Shown in pieces: positions 17,382 through 25,724 of a stretch of DNA of 64,000 nt. Under the pieces are notes generated by a model. The model saw nothing but the letters and a program-made list of their open reading frames with translations, did not search any database and was not told the origin of the DNA. This stretch comes from Haladaptatus sp. ZSTT2 (GTDB lineage Archaea > Halobacteriota > Halobacteria > Halobacteriales > Halococcaceae), in contig NZ_JBAMHQ010000001.1 in the NCBI RefSeq assembly GCF_037081775.1, forward strand, positions 186,001 to 250,000. Direction: 5' to 3'. The position numbers and the translations under genes are program-made. The first letter of the stretch is position 1. The number at the start of each line of letters is the position of its first letter.

Positions 17382-17606
17382 ATGACGGGTTATTACGACA
17401 TTATCCTTGGTCTCATCCCTGTATCTCTCGGGGGGATCACCGCATTGCTCACACTCATCGGTTTTGAACTCACAACCGCAGTTCCAATCGCCGCACTCGT
17501 GAGTGTCGCCCTCATCGGACACGGCCTGTTCGTAAACGGCCCCGTCGATACACCGGCACCCCAAACGACCAACGAACGACCGCCGAAAATCGGCTCTGCA
17601 GACTAA
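17382..17606 (+). CDS. Small two-helix haloarchaeal membrane protein
   Basis: 74 residues: MTGYYDIILGLIPVSLGGITALLTLIGFEL forms one membrane helix and TAVPIAALVSVALIGHGLFV a second, followed by a short polar tail. Near-identical layouts (MTGYYD start, two helices, HGLFVNGP) occur widely in haloarchaea as an uncharacterised family. It appears monocistronic, with its own TATA element and a T-rich stretch after it. Confidence 0.8.
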   Translation: MTGYYDIILGLIPVSLGGITALLTLIGFELTTAVPIAALVSVALIGHGLFVNGPVDTPAPQTTNERPPKIGSAD

Positions 17607-17626
17607 TACTCGTCACCGACTCCGTT

Positions 17627-17651
17627 CTTTTTCCTTTTCCGGTCTTTTTTA
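17627..17651 (+). terminator. Poly-T archaeal terminator
   Basis: Three T runs (TCTTTTTCC, CCTTTTCC, TCTTTTTT) follow the small membrane protein gene by about 20 bases without a strong hairpin, the usual form of an archaeal transcription terminator. Confidence 0.55.
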
Positions 17652-17704
17652 CCACACGTTCTGCTGTCACCACACCTAAGACACAGACCCCCTAACTCAG
17701 GCGT

Positions 17705-18715
17705 ATGCCTCATGAGAGCGGTGCAGTTAGATTTCTCCCGAGCGATGCACTGAGCGGACTCGCAACACCTGAAGAGTACGTCGCGGCCGTCCGCGAGGGC
17801 TACCGCGAGCGCGGCACCGGTGCGCCCGCAGAGCCACGAACCAGCCTCTTTAACGACTCCCCACCGGGAAAACTCACGAGCTATCTCGCCATCCTCCCCG
17901 AGATGGGCGCGATGGGCGGCTACATGTACGCCGCCGGCTTTGGCAACCGCGACGCCCAGTTCGTCCTCCCGCTGTTCGACGCAGAGAGCGGCGCGATGAA
18001 GGCGCTCTTAGACGGCGCGAACATCAACCCGTTTAAAACCGGTGCCGTCGGCGCGGTTGGCGTCGATGCGCTCGCCCGCGACGACGCCTCCACGCTCGCG
18101 CTCATCGGCAGCGGCGCACAGGCCCGCGGGCAACTCAAAGCCACCGCAATCGTCCGCAACCTCGACTCGGTGTACGTTTACTCACCAACGAAGGAGAACC
18201 GCGAGGCGTTCGCCGCCGAGTTCAACGAACAGTTAGACGCCACCGTCGCCGCCGTCGCCTCAAGCGCGGCTGCCGTCGAAGACGCGGACATCGTTATCAC
18301 CGCCACGAAGGCCAACGAACCCGTCTTCGACGGCGACCTCCTCTCGCCGGGGACGCACGTCACGGCGATGGGCCAATACCACCCGAAAAAGCGCGAACTC
18401 GACGCGACGACCATCCAGCGCGCGAAGTACGTCCCGGACCTCCGTGCGCGGGCGCTTTCTGACGCCGGGTCGTTCCTCCTCGCCATGGAAGAGGGCGCGG
18501 TCACCGAAGACGACATCTACGCTGAACTCGGGGAGGTCGTCGCCGGAGAAGTGCCGGGCCGCGAATCTGCCGAGGACATCACCGTCTTCGACAGCGGCGG
18601 GACGGCCATCGAAACCGTCGCGGCGGCGCAGATGCTCTACGAAAAGGCCGTCGAGCAGGACTTGGGTGAACAGATGGAGTTCTCGCCCGCGAGTCAGGCA
18701 TTGACGGGCGAATAA
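17705..18715 (+). CDS. Ornithine cyclodeaminase / mu-crystallin family dehydrogenase
   Basis: 336 residues with the family's NAD(P)-binding core LALIGSGAQARGQLKATAIVRNLDSVYVYSP and the substrate-side LDGANINPFKTGAVGAVGVDALAR. The N-terminal half contains SYLAILPEMGAMGGYMYAAGFGN. Members include ornithine cyclodeaminase, archaeal alanine dehydrogenase, and ketimine or pyrroline-carboxylate reductases, so the exact substrate is open; an amino acid or cyclic imine is expected. No neighbouring amino-acid pathway gene settles it. It is monocistronic, with a Tat lipoprotein gene 38 bases downstream. Confidence 0.9.
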   Translation: MPHESGAVRFLPSDALSGLATPEEYVAAVREGYRERGTGAPAEPRTSLFNDSPPGKLTSYLAILPEMGAMGGYMYAAGFGNRDAQFVLPLFDAESGAMKALLDGANINPFKTGAVGAVGVDALARDDASTLALIGSGAQARGQLKATAIVRNLDSVYVYSPTKENREAFAAEFNEQLDATVAAVASSAAAVEDADIVITATKANEPVFDGDLLSPGTHVTAMGQYHPKKRELDATTIQRAKYVPDLRARALSDAGSFLLAMEEGAVTEDDIYAELGEVVAGEVPGRESAEDITVFDSGGTAIETVAAAQMLYEKAVEQDLGEQMEFSPASQALTGE

Positions 18716-18753
18716 GGAGAAAATATTTAGCCAATTTGAGAGAAGGGTGGCTT

Positions 18754-19161
18754 ATGTCGCCCGGTTCGACTCGTCGTCATTTTCTAACACTTGCGTCTGT
18801 GGTCACTGGAACCGCGATAGCTGGTTGCAACGCTCCTCTCGGCGGGAGTGAGTACTACCCCATTACTATCGAAAACGACCACGACCAGAATCACATGGTG
18901 GTGGTTTCGATTACGATATTTGATGACCACGGTCTGGGATTTTCGACTGCGTTTTCCGACAACATGTTGGTCGGCGCTGGGCGTAGCCAAGAGTTCGAGG
19001 AGGGAATCCCAGCACCCGACTCGAATCCCGAGTATACCGTCTTAGTAATGCTAGAGAATGAGACGACGAATAGGTTGGATTTCACGCTCGATAATGGAAT
19101 AGCGGAACTGAAAATTCAAATTACGGCTGGGGGAGAAATCGAAATACAACCGGTCAGGTAA
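18754..19161 (+). CDS. Small Tat lipoprotein
   Basis: 135 residues starting MSPGSTRRHFLTLASVVTGTAIAGCNAPL: a twin-arginine signal with lipobox IAGC, predicting Tat export and lipid anchoring. The mature part is a single beta-rich domain (YYPITIENDHDQNHMVVVSI) with an Asn/Asp-rich strand pattern resembling small Ig-like haloarchaeal surface domains. I start at ATG 18754; an in-frame start 18 bases upstream would merely lengthen the signal. Function unknown. Confidence 0.8.
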   Translation: MSPGSTRRHFLTLASVVTGTAIAGCNAPLGGSEYYPITIENDHDQNHMVVVSITIFDDHGLGFSTAFSDNMLVGAGRSQEFEEGIPAPDSNPEYTVLVMLENETTNRLDFTLDNGIAELKIQITAGGEIEIQPVR

Positions 19162-19186
19162 CCTCAGGAACCCAGTAAGGAATCGT

Positions 19187-20170
19187 TTACAGATACGACG
19201 CCAACCCGACCGCCTGCACCAGCGAAATCCCGCTCACGAGCGCGCCGAGCAAGTACCCTCCAATTGCGCCGCCGTTGAGGAGCGGCAATCCGGCGTGCGG
19301 GCGGCCTTTCATCACCATGAACATCAACACGAGCAGCCCCAGCAGCGTCCCGATGAGCGACGTGAGCGCGGGGAGATTCAGCGTCAGTACCCCGAGGTTG
19401 AACATCGGCGCGGGGGCGAACACGGCTGCGCTTGCGACCATCACAGTTGGCATGACGGCGTCACCGAGGCCGATAAAGAAGGCGTCGCGCGAGCCATCAT
19501 CTTCACTTTCGTCTGTTTCTTCATCGTCTTCGTTCACCCCGTCGCCCGCACCTTCTGCGAGAAACGAGTACGAGAGCGTGAGCGGGATGATGAGGATGAC
19601 GGGGACTTTGATGTCCATTACGCCCTCTGCGAGCGTGAGCATGTGTTCGGTGCCGTAGACGCTGATGGCGTCGTAGATGGCGAGCGCCGAGAGCAACACG
19701 ATTGCGGGCAGGAGACCGAAGCTAATGCCAAACAGCCCCGCCGCGCCAGCGCCCATCACGATGCCCACCGCGTCGATGACGTACCACTCGGGGTAGGCGA
19801 GCAGGAGAATCCCGAGCAGGCCCGCGGCGACAAAGGGGAGGACGTTCACCGCGCTGCCGCCAATCGTCGCCGTCACGACGGGTGGGATGAGGATGCTGAA
19901 AACGTAGAGCGAGACGAGCGAACTCGAAAACACGATGAGGCCGCGAATCACCCACGTCAAGTCGAGTTTAAACGCGAGCAACATGACGCCGGTGGCGACG
20001 AGAATGGCGGCGAGATAGACGAAACTGTTCGTCGGGTCGTCGGGGTTCTCAACTGCCTGATAGCCAGCAGCGTCGAACGGTTGGACGAGCGCGAGCGCGC
20101 CCATCTGCACGAGCAGAAAGATGCCGACTGTCGCGGCGGTTGCGAGATACATCCGCGAACGGTGTTCCAT
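19187..20170 (-). CDS. Presenilin-like intramembrane aspartyl protease (A22 family)
   Basis: 327 residues with about nine membrane helices. The two catalytic motifs are present: YD in LAIYDAISVYGTEHM (Asp167) and GxGD in FFIGLGDAVMP (Asp237), with a PAL-like motif in GRPHAGLPLLNGGAIGG. A long acidic loop (about 210-230) lies between the catalytic helices, as in archaeal presenilin homologues. The expected role is cleavage of transmembrane helices within the membrane; haloarchaeal substrates are unknown. It lies downstream of srp19-gar1 on the same strand, 36 bases after gar1. Confidence 0.93.
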   Translation of the reverse strand: MEHRSRMYLATAATVGIFLLVQMGALALVQPFDAAGYQAVENPDDPTNSFVYLAAILVATGVMLLAFKLDLTWVIRGLIVFSSSLVSLYVFSILIPPVVTATIGGSAVNVLPFVAAGLLGILLLAYPEWYVIDAVGIVMGAGAAGLFGISFGLLPAIVLLSALAIYDAISVYGTEHMLTLAEGVMDIKVPVILIIPLTLSYSFLAEGAGDGVNEDDEETDESEDDGSRDAFFIGLGDAVMPTVMVASAAVFAPAPMFNLGVLTLNLPALTSLIGTLLGLLVLMFMVMKGRPHAGLPLLNGGAIGGYLLGALVSGISLVQAVGLASYL

Positions 20171-20206
20171 ACTGAAACGTTGTGAGCCGCCGCCTTTTCC
20201 GTTTCG

Positions 20207-20428
20207 CTACCGGGCGTAGAGTTTCACGCCGATGAGCGTCGCCGGACGACGGTCAGAAGAGATGGCGACGTAGGGGTTCGAGACGGGACCGAACACGTCC
20301 ACGATGCGCCCGACTTCGTCCAGATTCTCGTCGATAACGGCCGTGCCGATGTTCGGATGCTCCTCGCCGGGCAGTCGCACGATTGCGAGGCCTTGGGCGA
20401 CCCGGGAAACCTCACCGACCCGCTTCAT
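20207..20428 (-). CDS. gar1: H/ACA ribonucleoprotein Gar1-like protein
   Basis: 73 residues forming a small beta-barrel: [52 protein letters not shown], typical of archaeal Gar1, which with Cbf5, Nop10 and L7Ae guides pseudouridylation. Its start overlaps the end of srp19 by 4 bases (ATGA type), so translation is coupled. The gar1-srp19 pairing is a well-known archaeal arrangement and supports both calls. Confidence 0.94.
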   Translation of the reverse strand: MKRVGEVSRVAQGLAIVRLPGEEHPNIGTAVIDENLDEVGRIVDVFGPVSNPYVAISSDRRPATLIGVKLYAR

Positions 20429-20703
20429 TCGCGCAGGACTCCGACGTAGACGGCGACGGCTTGGATGAGATCGCTCTTTCCGGCGTCGTCTGCGTTTTTC
20501 ACGAGGACGCGACCGCGTTCTTCGAACTCGCGTGAGTAGGCTTTGTTCCGTTCGATGACTGCGTCGTAGCCGACCTGCTGGACGGCCTTCGCAATTTCCT
20601 CGACCGTGGGGTCTGTGACGGCGAGGTCTTCTGGGACGCGACGGCCTTCGCTGCGCGTGAGTTCCGCATCGAGATAGGCGGGCCAGATGACGTTCTCGAC
20701 CAT
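20425..20703 (-). CDS. srp19: Signal recognition particle subunit SRP19
   Basis: 92 residues from [23 protein letters not shown]. The motif [20 protein letters not shown] is the RNA-binding core of SRP19, and [37 protein letters not shown] completes the fold. It binds SRP RNA and promotes SRP54 assembly for co-translational membrane targeting. An upstream start would add three residues. It leads a minus-strand unit of srp19, gar1 and probably the presenilin-like protease. Confidence 0.96.
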   Translation of the reverse strand: MVENVIWPAYLDAELTRSEGRRVPEDLAVTDPTVEEIAKAVQQVGYDAVIERNKAYSREFEERGRVLVKNADDAGKSDLIQAVAVYVGVLRE

Positions 20704-20772
20704 ACAGTTCAATCAGCGGTCACGGATTAAACGCCTTCTGTTGTCGAAAAGCCCGCGAGAAAGCGGTGGCGA

Positions 20773-21885
20773 TTAGGTTCGACGCAGCGCGACCAGCGCG
20801 GCACAGACGAGCGCGAGGAGCGCGGCAGTGATGCCGAAGCCCGGTCCGTCGGTGCTGGTCGTGGCCGTCGCGTCCGTCGTTGTTCCAGACGTTGTGCCAT
20901 CGGTCATTTCCGTCTGCTGTGCAGTAGTTTCCGTCTCGGTGATGTTCGCTGCTGCGTAGGCTTCGGGGTGGAACGCCTTCGCCATCTGCGTGAGTGGGTT
21001 CACGATGCGTGGTGCAGGCTGGTTGAGTTCGTTCGCCTCAAGCACCACGACGTTGCCCTCTTTGACGGCCGTCGTGTTCGTGTACGGTTCTTTTTCTGGG
21101 ATTCGCGGCTCTGGCACGCCCGTGTCCACGACGATAAACTCGGGGTCGTACTCCGCGACGACCTCGTCTGAAATCTGCGCGTAGCCCGAAATGCCTGCCT
21201 CAGCGGCGACGTTCTGGCCACCCGCGCGCTCGATGAGCGAGTGGATGAACGTTCCGTTCCCGGCGGTGAAGCCACCGGTCAGGTAGAGGACGCGCGGTTT
21301 GTCCTCGTCTTCCGTGGCTTGCTCAATCGTATCCACTTGGGCTTTCATCGCGTCAACGCGCTCCTGTGCGCCGCCACAGGCACCGACGAGCTTGCCGGTC
21401 AGGAGCGTCTTTTCGTACACCGCCTCAATGGAGGCGGCTGACTCGAATTTGTAGACGGTGAGGCCCGCGTCACGGAGTTTGCTCACGGTGTCGTCGGGGA
21501 CGATGTTCGGCGCGAGAACGAAGTCAGGGTCGAGCGCGACAACCTTCTCTACGTTCACGGTGAACTGGTCTTCCGCGACGATGTTCTCTCGGGACTCTGC
21601 GCCCGCAAGGTCGCTCGTGTAGTCGTTCACGGGCATTCCCGTCACTTTTTCTTCGGCACCGATTTCCCACATCGTCTGGGCCGCACTCGGTTGGAGCGCG
21701 ACGACCGATTCGACTTCCGCGTCAACGGTGACGTCGGTTCCCGTCGCATCCGTCGCGGTGAATGGGAAGCTACAGGATTCCTGTGTCATCGCGTGTGTCT
21801 GGCCCGGTGTGACAGCCATCGCGGGGCCAACCCCAGCGAGAACCACCACAAAAACGGCGACGAGCCGCACGAAATTTTTGTGCAT
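20773..21885 (-). CDS. btuF: PGF-CTERM-anchored cobalamin/iron ABC substrate-binding protein
   Basis: 370 residues. The Sec-type signal MHKNFVRLVAVFVVVLAGVGPAMA has no lipobox; instead the C-terminus is a Thr-rich linker followed by PGFGITAALLALVCAALVALRR, the PGF-CTERM sorting signal that archaeosortase A processes. The body is a class III periplasmic-binding fold: VESVVALQPSAAQTMWEIGAEEKVTGM, VEKVVALDPDFVLAPNIVPDDTVSKLRDAGLTV and the long connecting helix. It is divergent from the permease and ATPase genes. Haloarchaeal BtuF captures cobalamin; a siderophore or heme ligand is the alternative. The signal plus anchor puts it on the cell surface. Confidence 0.92.
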   Translation of the reverse strand: MHKNFVRLVAVFVVVLAGVGPAMAVTPGQTHAMTQESCSFPFTATDATGTDVTVDAEVESVVALQPSAAQTMWEIGAEEKVTGMPVNDYTSDLAGAESRENIVAEDQFTVNVEKVVALDPDFVLAPNIVPDDTVSKLRDAGLTVYKFESAASIEAVYEKTLLTGKLVGACGGAQERVDAMKAQVDTIEQATEDEDKPRVLYLTGGFTAGNGTFIHSLIERAGGQNVAAEAGISGYAQISDEVVAEYDPEFIVVDTGVPEPRIPEKEPYTNTTAVKEGNVVVLEANELNQPAPRIVNPLTQMAKAFHPEAYAAANITETETTAQQTEMTDGTTSGTTTDATATTSTDGPGFGITAALLALVCAALVALRRT

Positions 21886-21946
21886 CGTACTTCCCCCTCG
21901 CCGGTTACACAATAAGTATTTACCTAATGCAAGCACGCTTTCATAC
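21886..21946. promoter_or_regulatory. Bidirectional promoter region between btuF and btuCD
   Basis: Only 61 bases separate the two divergent starts. AAGTATTTAC (21914-21923) sits about 27 bases before the permease ATG, and the TTATTG of the opposite strand at 21910-21915 is similarly placed for the binding protein, so the two promoters overlap and could be controlled together. I see no cobalamin riboswitch. Confidence 0.45.
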
Positions 21947-23056
21947 ATGCGTCAAGAGCTTCGTCTCACCGTGTGGGTCTCGGGCCTACTGGTCGCGCTT
22001 TTCTGCGTTATTCTCGTGAGCGCCGCCATGGGTCCGGTACAAATCGACCCGCTCATCGTGGCGAAGATTCTCCTCCAACACACGCTCGTCGTTCCAACGG
22101 GCCTCTCGCTGCACATGAACTCTGTCCCACTCCCGCTCACCAACGCGGGCCTTCCGTGGCCGGGTTTCGACCTTGCAACACGCCCACTCTTTTCATTTTC
22201 AGTCCCTGAAACGAGCGAAACCATCGTGTTCAAACTTCGTTTACCCCGAATTTTGCTCGGGGCAATTGTCGGCGTCGCCCTCGCTACCGCGGGGACAGTG
22301 ATGCAGGGCTTTTTCCGTAATCCAATGGCCGACCCCTCCATCGTCGGCGTCTCCTCGGGGGCGGCGCTCGGAGCCGTCATGACCATCGCGTTCCCTCTCG
22401 CCATCCCCTTTGGCCTCCAACTCTCGGCGTTCGTCGGGGCGCTCGTCACCGCCTTCGGTGTCTACATCCTCGCAACAGAAAACGGTCGAACCCCCGTCGC
22501 CACGCTCTTGCTCGCGGGCGTCGCTGTCCAGACGTTTCTCGGTGCGGTCATCTCCTACGCACTGCTCCAGAGCGGTGACGGCCTCAGAGAAGCCGTGTTC
22601 TGGCTCATGGGCCATCTCCATTCGAGCACGTGGGAAAGCGTCACCACGACGCTCCCCTTCGTCGTCGTCGGCGTCGGGATTCTGTTCGCCTACACGAGCG
22701 ACCTGAACATCCTGCTCATGGGCGAGGAGGACGCCCACTCACTCGGCGTCGAAGTCGAGCGGACGAAACGCATCCTCCTCGCCGTTGCGAGCATCGTCAC
22801 CGCGGCCGCGGTCGCCGTCTCCGGCGTCATCGGCTTCGTCGGCCTCATCGTTCCCCACGTCATGCGCCTGCTCGTCGGCCCCGACCACCGCATCCTGCTG
22901 CCGACGAGCGCCATTGCCGGAGCCGTGTTCCTCGTAGCGACCGACACCGTGGCGCGGGCGGGCGCGGCCGAACTGCCGGTGGGCATCGTGACCGCCGCCC
23001 TCGGCGCACCCTTTTTCCTCTATCTCCTTCGCCGCCGGGAGGTCCACCGCCTATGA
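21947..23056 (+). CDS. btuC: BtuC-type ABC importer permease
   Basis: 369 residues with about ten membrane helices of the FecCD/BtuC fold. Family segments include LRLPRILLGAIVGVALATAGTVMQGFFRNPMADPSIVGVSSGAALGAV, GVAVQTFLGAVISYALL and the coupling-helix region VSGVIGFVGLIVPHVMRLLVGPDHR. The start is ATG 21947, which precedes helix 1 and lies 27 bases after a TATA-like element. Its TGA overlaps the ATG of the ATPase gene by three bases. It forms the channel for cobalamin (or a related chelate) delivered by the divergent binding protein. Confidence 0.95.
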   Translation: MRQELRLTVWVSGLLVALFCVILVSAAMGPVQIDPLIVAKILLQHTLVVPTGLSLHMNSVPLPLTNAGLPWPGFDLATRPLFSFSVPETSETIVFKLRLPRILLGAIVGVALATAGTVMQGFFRNPMADPSIVGVSSGAALGAVMTIAFPLAIPFGLQLSAFVGALVTAFGVYILATENGRTPVATLLLAGVAVQTFLGAVISYALLQSGDGLREAVFWLMGHLHSSTWESVTTTLPFVVVGVGILFAYTSDLNILLMGEEDAHSLGVEVERTKRILLAVASIVTAAAVAVSGVIGFVGLIVPHVMRLLVGPDHRILLPTSAIAGAVFLVATDTVARAGAAELPVGIVTAALGAPFFLYLLRRREVHRL

Positions 23057-24300
23057 TTTCGCTCGACGACATCTCCGTTTCCTACGGCAACGTCTCGGTA
23101 CTCGATTCGATTTCTGCGAGCGTCGAGGACGGAACCTTCGTCGGCCTCATCGGGCCAAATGGCGCGGGTAAGACCACGCTTCTCCGCGTCCTCAACGGCG
23201 CAATCGAGCCGGATGCCGGCACCGTCTCAATCGACGACCAGTCAATTCGCGGGCTCTCTGCGAAAGCCGTCAGCCAACTCGTGGCGACCGTCCCACAGGA
23301 CACCTCCGTCGCGTTTCCGTTCCCAGTCCGCGAGGTGGTGGCGATGGGCCGAAACCCGTACAAAACGCGCTTCGACCGGCGAACCGAAGAGGACACGACG
23401 GCGGTGTCGCGCGCGCTTTCTCGCACCCAGACCACCGAGTTCGCAGACCGAACCGTCGATGAACTCTCGGGGGGCGAACGCCAGCGCGTCATCCTTGCCC
23501 GCGCACTCGCCCAAGAGACGCCCGTGCTCTTGCTCGACGAGCCAACCGCGAGCCTCGACATCAACCACCAGGTCAGAACGCTCGAACTCGTCTCGGGGCT
23601 GGTCGAAGAAGGGAAAACGGCAGTCGCCGCGATTCACGACCTCAATCTCGCCGCCCACTACTGCGACGAACTCTTGTTGCTCAGCGACGGGCAGGTGCTC
23701 GCCGCAGGACCACCGGAGGACGTGCTCACCGAAGACGCCCTCGCGGCAGCGTTCGACACCCGCGCAGTCGTCGCCCGCCACCCAGTGACCCACTCCGTCT
23801 ACGTCACGGCACTTCCCGAGATGGGCACCGAACAGGACGCGCACGTTCACGTCATCGGCGGCGGCGGAACGAGTTCTCGGCTTCAGTATCTGCTCTCTGC
23901 GGCGGGCTACAAAGTGACCGTTGGCGCGCTCAACGAAGGCGATTCAGACCTCGAAACCGCTCGACTGCTCGGTCTCGAAGCCGTGGTCGAAGAGCCGTTC
24001 GCGCCGCTCTCTGCGGACACGGTCGCTGCTGCGAGAACACTCATCCACGAGGCTGACGTGACGGTGTTCGCGGACGTCGAAATCGGCATCGGGAATCGCG
24101 CAATCCTCGACCTTGCCGGCGAAGCAACCCGCCTGCTGATAGTCGAAGAGCGGCCGTTCGAGGCACGAAACTACGCGGGCAGTGAGGCGGGCATGGCGTA
24201 CCGAGACCTCTGTTCGCAGGGCACCGTTATCGACCCGGGTGACGTGCTGCGGGCTGTGGACACGCTCACTGCCACGACATCCACCAGTCTTGAACCATGA
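23053..24300 (+). CDS. btuD: BtuD-type ABC ATPase with C-terminal extra domain
   Basis: 415 residues. The ATPase domain (1-250) has Walker A GPNGAGKTT (34-42), the signature LSGGERQRV, Walker B VLLLDEP and the switch His in AIHDLN. Beyond it, about 160 residues (HVHVIGGGGTSSRLQYLLSAAGYKVTVGAL onward) form a separate alpha/beta domain with a Gly-rich nucleotide-binding-like turn; classical bacterial BtuD stops before this. The extension occurs in haloarchaeal BtuD proteins but its task is unclear, possibly regulatory. The gene overlaps the permease, so the two are cotranscribed. Confidence 0.93.
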   Translation: MISLDDISVSYGNVSVLDSISASVEDGTFVGLIGPNGAGKTTLLRVLNGAIEPDAGTVSIDDQSIRGLSAKAVSQLVATVPQDTSVAFPFPVREVVAMGRNPYKTRFDRRTEEDTTAVSRALSRTQTTEFADRTVDELSGGERQRVILARALAQETPVLLLDEPTASLDINHQVRTLELVSGLVEEGKTAVAAIHDLNLAAHYCDELLLLSDGQVLAAGPPEDVLTEDALAAAFDTRAVVARHPVTHSVYVTALPEMGTEQDAHVHVIGGGGTSSRLQYLLSAAGYKVTVGALNEGDSDLETARLLGLEAVVEEPFAPLSADTVAAARTLIHEADVTVFADVEIGIGNRAILDLAGEATRLLIVEERPFEARNYAGSEAGMAYRDLCSQGTVIDPGDVLRAVDTLTATTSTSLEP

Positions 24301-24471
24301 GTGCCTTTCTGTCGGTTTTCTAGCACTATCTGCTTCGACCACACTGGTGACCGGAACTATGGCTGCGTGAACCGCTTCGATGACCTGGTCTGAAAACGTT
24401 GTCCACAGTGGCTCATCCGATAGTTTTAGGGATTGATGGCCTGGCTTTCGGGGCGGTTCAGTAACCCTCAC
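24301..24471 (-). pseudogene. Possible N-terminal fragment of an unidentified gene
   Basis: On the minus strand a GTG at 24471 begins about 57 codons, opening VRVTEPPRKPGHQSLKLSD and continuing through EPLWTTFSDQVIEAVHAA, that read like real protein. The frame then runs without interruption into the antisense of btuD, where the sequence stops looking like protein. The simplest reading is a truncated relic abutting btuD; a chance frame is possible. I do not recognise the parent family; a transposase is one guess. Confidence 0.25.
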
Positions 24472-24535
24472 ATAACAGTCAGTTCATCCTGACCGTCCGA
24501 TAGGTTAATCTATCTATTCTTCGTATATATCGACA

Positions 24536-25237
24536 ATGGTAAACAAAGCCGTTATCATCATTCTGGCGGTTATCGTGTTTACCTCCCTCGCGGTTGGAGG
24601 GTTGCTGGGGATGCAACTTGCGAAGAATCAGGGCGGCAATTTTGACATTGGGGGAGACAGCACGCAGACGCAAACGGACGACACAGACCAGACAGCGCAG
24701 GCCACCGAAACGCCTGCAGCAACGCAAACCACGGCAGTGCCGGAGACTGACCCCGACTCGTTTAACGAAACGAAGGTCGCGGTGCTCGTCTATGAGGAAA
24801 TCAACGCAGCGCGGGCAGACCAAGAAATTAGCGAACTTCGCTTCAAAGACGAGTTGACCGAGATGGCGCTGTACCACAGCACGGACATGGCGGACGGCGA
24901 GTACTACGCCCACGAATCACCGAATGGCGAGACGGTCGAAGATCGGTACCGCAAATACGAACTCTACGAACAGTGTAAAATCTTAGACGACTCGAAAGGC
25001 TACTACCACCGGGGCGCAGAGAGCATCGGGAAAACCACCGCGGGTTCCTACTACACGGTAAACGGCGAACAACGCATCAACGCCGATGAGCAAGCGGTCG
25101 CCGCCACACTCGTAAACCAGTGGCTGAACACCACGACGGACGCAGAGTACATCGGCCTCGACAACGCCCGCTCGCTTGGCGTGGGCGTGCGCATCACCGC
25201 AGACGGCACCGTGTACGCGACCGCTACCTACTGCTGA
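24536..25237 (+). CDS. Membrane-anchored CAP (SCP/PR1) domain protein
   Basis: 233 residues. An N-terminal helix (about 5-27) anchors the protein, followed by a Thr/Gln/Asp-rich linker to about 80 and a CAP domain: VLVYEEINAARADQEISELRFKDELTEMALYHSTDMADGEYYAHESPNGETVEDRYRKYEL, then GAESIGKT and the C-terminal ARSLGVGVRITADGTVYATATYC. CAP domains bind lipids, metals or peptides outside the cell, but archaeal roles are unknown. The fold's His and Glu residues (AHESPNG, GAESIG) are kept. It is monocistronic, convergent with the next membrane protein gene. Confidence 0.9.
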   Translation: MVNKAVIIILAVIVFTSLAVGGLLGMQLAKNQGGNFDIGGDSTQTQTDDTDQTAQATETPAATQTTAVPETDPDSFNETKVAVLVYEEINAARADQEISELRFKDELTEMALYHSTDMADGEYYAHESPNGETVEDRYRKYELYEQCKILDDSKGYYHRGAESIGKTTAGSYYTVNGEQRINADEQAVAATLVNQWLNTTTDAEYIGLDNARSLGVGVRITADGTVYATATYC

Positions 25238-25250
25238 GACACACTTTTTA

Positions 25251-25646
25251 TTACGCGCGTTGGGCCAGATACGCAACACCAGCGCCGACCCCACCCGTCG
25301 GAAGCGAGAAGGCAACTACCCCAATGCCGAGTTGGATGACCGGAAGCCCACCGCCCAGCGAGAGGATGAACACGGCGAGCAGTCCACAAAGGAGGTAGCC
25401 AGCGACACTCTGTCGCCCCACGGAAAGCGGGGCTGTTTCTGCGCTCCACAACCCATATACGAACGCGAGTACCGGCCCGGAGAGGAGCGTTATAGCGACC
25501 GCGACGAGCCTGAATATCGAACCGAGAAACTGTCCGAGTAAGAGGGTTCCGAGCAGGCCAACGACGCCGAGGCCCACGCCGACGAGGCCGAAGACGGCAA
25601 CAATCCAGTTTGGCTCAGGCCCGAATGCAATCGGTTCGTCCGCCAT
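25251..25646 (-). CDS. Small haloarchaeal multi-helix membrane protein
   Basis: 131 residues with four hydrophobic segments (about 14-36, 42-66, 78-98, 104-128) and an N-terminus of MADEPIAFGPEPNWIVAVFGLVG. Gly-rich helices and the lack of charged residues inside them suggest a structural or unknown membrane role. I recognise no named family. It has no operon partner; the DASS transporter gene diverges from it after about 80 bases. Confidence 0.75.
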   Translation of the reverse strand: MADEPIAFGPEPNWIVAVFGLVGVGLGVVGLLGTLLLGQFLGSIFRLVAVAITLLSGPVLAFVYGLWSAETAPLSVGRQSVAGYLLCGLLAVFILSLGGGLPVIQLGIGVVAFSLPTGGVGAGVAYLAQRA

Positions 25647-25724
25647 TAGCCGTGGCTACTGAGGTGAGCGGTTTAGCTGTTGTGACAGTCCGTCTGCAAG
25701 TACTTTTGCGGATAGGCGACAATT

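Noticed and set aside
21886-21946. Cobalamin riboswitch for the Btu genes
   Set aside because: The gap is 61 bases and lacks the conserved B12-box; there is no room for the aptamer.
22630-23052. Upstream extension of the btuD frame across the permease gene
   Set aside because: The Arg/His/Pro-rich translation is an out-of-frame reading of btuC; the ABC domain starts at MISLDDISVSYG.
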